The position numbers and the translations under genes are program-made. The notes below the pieces were generated by a model. That model was not told the origin of the DNA and searched no databases. It was given only the letters and a program-made list of their open reading frames with translations. From Arachis hypogaea (lineage: Eukaryota; Streptophyta; Magnoliopsida; Fabales; Fabaceae), in assembly GCF_003086295.3 (NCBI RefSeq), contig NC_092047.1, forward strand, positions 117,158,449-117,222,448: a stretch of DNA of 64,000 nt, given 5' to 3'. Each line of letters begins with the position of its first letter. The stretch's first letter is position 1. Below, in pieces: positions 61,001 to 64,000 of the stretch.

Positions 61001-61752
61001 GAGGTTTTAAATTTTTTATTTGCACAGGCCCCCGAAAGAGCTCAATCAAATAACTCCTAGAATGTTATTGCCACAACACTGGACCCAGTGGCAGCCGACT
61101 GTCTTACTACCTATAGTTATTTAGTTTTTTTTTTTTTTTTTGTTTGGATGAACAACTTTACTTCTCTTGTGTACTTCACAGGCTAAAGCAAAAAGGAAAA
61201 AGAAAAAGGTTCCAAAGAGATCCACCACTATTTCAGTTCAAGAAGAGGCAAGAGTTGATATCCAATATTCACAGTCTGCCCCACCACCTACAGAGGTAAT
61301 TTTATTTTTCAGATTGTTGTGCACACTATACCATATTTTAGCCCAAGTGCATAGACCCTAAATTCTATTGTTTTTCTGAAATTTAGGGTGTGAATTCCAA
61401 CACTGAGCAATCAACCCCTACTAATCCAACTACACTCTATCAGGGGCCAAATTTTAAGCCCAAGCAAGTAATAACTAGGCCACCAGCACCTACATTTTAC
61501 CACCCTCAACAGCAGGCCACACCTCCAACAGCTCAGCACACTCTGTAGCAGGCCACACCCCCTACACTTCAGCCACCTCTCCAGCAGGCCATAGCCCCAA
61601 CCACACAACCACCAACTCAGCAGCAACACACAACTGATGGAGCAACTAGTTCAGTGACTGCCACAACTCGCTTCAAGTTTATCCCCACACCAAGCCTAAA
61701 TGCACCCCACAGCTTCAAGCAAACATATGGGTTTAGGCCACCAAGACTTTAG
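58071..61752 (+). pseudogene. mudrA-type MULE transposase, inactivated
   Basis: This is the transposase that would cut and insert the element. The N-terminal PB1-like domain (MSYEIVHVFHHGVWF) is followed by an acidic then Lys-rich linker with two frameshifts (about 58490 and 58790). The MuDR DNA-binding domain is at about 59000-59240 (CVEEGCPWLV, GEHNCGR). The DDE core has IGLDGCFLKGYF (first Asp) and FMSDQQK (second Asp). The SWIM finger CACNVWQLTG + PCKHVVAAI spans an intron (about 60500-60592). A CCHC knuckle CSKCGQKGHYHRTC follows at about 60754, then a Pro-rich tail ending FRPPRL and TAG. In-frame stops lie at 59078, 59207, 59435, 59738, 60022, 60199 and 60217, and more follow downstream in the tail. 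Three sit at normally invariant Trp positions. It cannot encode an active protein. Confidence 0.9.
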
Positions 61753-62142
61753 AAATAACATACTTGTAGTCATAGTTATGGAGACTGAATATTTTTGTGT
61801 AAAATTTTTTGGTTGTCAAGTTACAATATGTAATAGACTTAAGGCTACAATTATGGAATTTGGTAGACTACTGAAACATGTTTTTTGTTTTGTGAATTCA
61901 GACATATGATGATATTTTTGGCTGATACATCAATAAACTAATGCAGGCCTTTGTGCTTAGCAGTATGAATATAAATATTATGCTTTTGGCTTATACATCA
62001 TTGTGCAAAATTATTATGGTTTCACACTCGGGATTCTTCCAAAAAAAAATCCCATTCCATTTATGTAGAAGCTACAATTACAGAGCAAATTAACTCATGT
62101 CTTAACCTTGTCCATATATCACTTACAGCAATACAGTTTACC

Positions 62143-62675
62143 CTAAAACACTACATACACAATTGCTGTTAACAGAATTAACATTGCCAGCATAACAAAT
62201 ACACTATAGTGATTACTACATTTCTTTGATTTTCTTTCATATTCATGCTTAATCTTATATCCCAGTTGCTCCAATCTATTCTCCAACATCAGCATTCTTC
62301 CTTCAACATCATTGTCATCTTCATGCCCAGAACATTTAGAAATCAGTTCATCCAACCAAACAAAATAGTTGCAGTGACATTGCTCTGCCTGCAATTGCCA
62401 TTATAATGAATACAACTTGTTAAATCACAGAAGAAGTTGATTACATAAATGGAAGATAGAAGCACACTTACGCGATAGTAGGAACAACCGAGGAAGATTC
62501 TGTCTGGGTTCTTCGATGTCCCAGATTCTTGCATGATTTCATAAGTTCCACACTTGCATTTAGGGTGCTGGAACTTGGCCTTCTTCCACTCACTTGCATT
62601 ACTACTCGAACCCACCATAGTCTTCCTCCGGACACGGTGTGTGTGAGAGGTTGCAGATTGCTCTGGATCGCTCAT
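62143..62675 (-). CDS. MULE-borne GRF zinc-finger protein with C-terminal membrane segment, intact
   Basis: Exon 1 is 62675-62472 and exon 2 is 62388-62143 (GT-AG, phase 0), giving 149 aa. The GRF-type finger runs CKCG, then GTSKNPDRIFLGCSYYR, then across the splice CHCNYFVWLDELI (residues about 40-82). A charged predicted coiled coil (about 90-125, MLMLENRLEQLGYKIKHEYE) follows, then a C-terminal hydrophobic segment, VMLAMLILLTAIVYVVF. GRF fingers bind single-stranded nucleic acid in other proteins; the role of this ORF in MULEs is not established. The start ATG is 28 bp inside the right TIR, so the TIR would be its promoter. No stop or frameshift was found, unlike the transposase. Confidence 0.78.
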
Positions 62676-62702
62676 GCTTGAGGCTAGAGTTAGGGTTCAG
62701 TA

Positions 62703-63012
62703 AAGGGGGAGAATAAGATTTCACAATAACACGCAAAAGAGGAGGCAAGCAAAACGACGTCGTTTTGCTGATTGTACAGGGAATTAATGGTCCCAACCAA
62801 CACATACCATTCTACGTAGGATGTCCCAAGGCCATGTCATAGGCTGAATGTTACACCTCAGCTTTTTCCGACGACTCTAAACGAAGAAACCAATGGAAGG
62901 ACTTATTGGTCTCATGGAATAGATGGACAGGGGCCGATCTGATATTTTATACATGTTAGGGAGCTGGTAGTCAAATTTTAAAAAAGATAGAAGTTGAAAA
63001 AGGTATTTACTC
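62703..63012. repeat. MULE 2 right TIR
   Basis: 310 bp, inverse of 57405-57714. It contains the perfect palindrome AAAACGACGTCGTTTT at about 62753. Confidence 0.92.
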
Positions 63013-63021
63013 GTAAAAAAA

Positions 63022-64000
63022 AAAGTATGATACAATTAAAATATAGTCATAATATGCATCATTGAAAAAAGAATATCAATATCTATCATTCTGAGTTTTC
63101 TTTTATCTTTTTTCTTAGATATAAAATTATTTTGAGTGTTTCTATTTTATTGTGCTAACTGTTTTTTTAGTAAATAAAATAAATACTAAAAATATATAAT
63201 AGACACATTAGAATTTATTTATATTTATAAATTTTATTACATCTCTTACTTTTAACATAAACAAATTAATTATGAACATATCTCATCCTCAAGATAGACA
63301 AATTAATTCTGAATGTTTATGTTTCAAGAAGTTTGATTTGTACTAATACTTTTGTATTAAATAAAATATTAAAAAATATTTTTAAACATATATGTCATCC
63401 ACGTCATAAATGAGATATATTATGTTCCACTTGATTTTTGGTAACTTCGACAGGATGTCGAATTAAGTTTGTATCAAGATCTTAGTTTGGGAAGCAGATA
63501 TGATTTTTTTGAAAAAGATAGATTCGACCTGAAAATTATTTAGTATTTGTGTCGAAACAAACAGTGTCGAAATGCTTGTAACAATGCAAATTGTAACGAA
63601 TAAAAAAAAGTACACAAATAAAATAAATGAAGGCTTTAATAAAATAAAAGAGTAAAAGAAGCAAAATGCTCAAAGAAAATATAATAAGTTGACAAAAAAA
63701 AAGAACAAAAGAAATAAATTAAAAAACACACAAACGAAAACAAAAGAAATAAATTAATAGTGGATCCCTATATTTACATATACTTGCACTTCATGATTTT
63801 TTTTTTTTTTTTTGCATCAGTATGACTTGAATTTTTGCAAAATTTTTGTGATAATGAGATGTTTAAATTGAAATCCTAGATTTCTTCTAAATTTTTCCTA
63901 TTTATAGAGCACAAAGATAGATTTTACATATTGTTTCTCTTTTCACGATCTAGATTTCTCCTTTTTTTCAGGGGTTTCATGACCCACGACATTATCTTAA
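63022..64000. other. AT-rich intergenic region at the window end
   Basis: No gene supported. A-rich and T-rich runs; a poly-T run at about 63799-63813. Confidence 0.5.

Larger units (their letters stand above)
57405..63012. mobile_element. Near-full-length Mutator-like element (MULE 2), 5.6 kb
   Basis: The 310-bp TIRs begin GAGTAAATA. The 9-bp flanks ATAAAAAAA (57396-57404) and GTAAAAAAA (63013-63021) differ at one base. A plus-strand mudrA-type transposase (58071-61752) and a minus-strand GRF zinc-finger ORF (62143-62675) converge, the classic two-gene MULE layout. The transposase is dead; the second ORF is intact. Each gene is transcribed inwards from a TIR. Confidence 0.93.

Overview
The window is plant nuclear DNA. 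It is AT-rich, has spliced genes with GT-AG introns, and is full of plant transposable elements. The genes (a minus-end kinesin, a TauE/SafE permease, BIR2-like receptor pseudokinases, an ENOD2/PRP-like proline-rich wall protein) and the types of MULE, MITE and LTR suggest a legume, probably Arachis. The genus is inference and was not tested by alignment.

Host genes. A complete 17-exon kinesin-14 (5556-10275, +) has a mitosis-specific MSA-like site in its promoter and a Helitron 3' terminus about 410 bp upstream. A four-exon TauE/SafE transporter (11499-13101, -) converges on it, and a 5'-truncated LINE lies just upstream of its promoter. Two paralogous LRR receptor pseudokinases in the same orientation follow. 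One is apparently intact (24909-26946, -). The other is broken: its LRR exon is lost and an LTR retrotransposon sits 10 bp from its splice acceptor (36130-39441, -). A small secreted proline-rich protein is at 45119-45592 (-). A chloroplast-type peroxiredoxin IIE fragment (22785-23108, -) is a pseudogene, possibly carried inside a transposon.

Mobile elements make up most of the rest. There are three Mutator-like elements: 17632-20758, an internally deleted derivative with a perfect 9-bp target duplication; 40017-43123, a rearranged element with convergent plant-mobile-domain and transposase fragments; and 57405-63012, nearly full length with 310-bp TIRs. The last carries a decayed mudrA transposase and an intact antisense GRF zinc-finger/transmembrane ORF. 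Others are a full-length LINE (29314-34984), a second 5'-truncated LINE copy, a short Copia-type LTR element (37073-38749), a solo LTR (56289-56819), a nested pair of same-family Harbinger/Tourist-like MITEs (16599-17366), several Mutator-type MITEs with exact 9-bp duplications, and Helitron termini in the AT-rich region 48.4-53.5 kb.

No CRISPR, operon or prokaryotic feature is present, and I see nothing that amounts to a wholly new biological system. The most unusual items are the intact GRF-TM ORF in an element whose transposase is dead, the strongly degenerate tandem pseudokinases, the nested opposite-orientation MITE, and the captured peroxiredoxin fragment. Exon boundaries were read by eye from splice sites and frame continuity. 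Family assignments come from recognised motifs, not searches.
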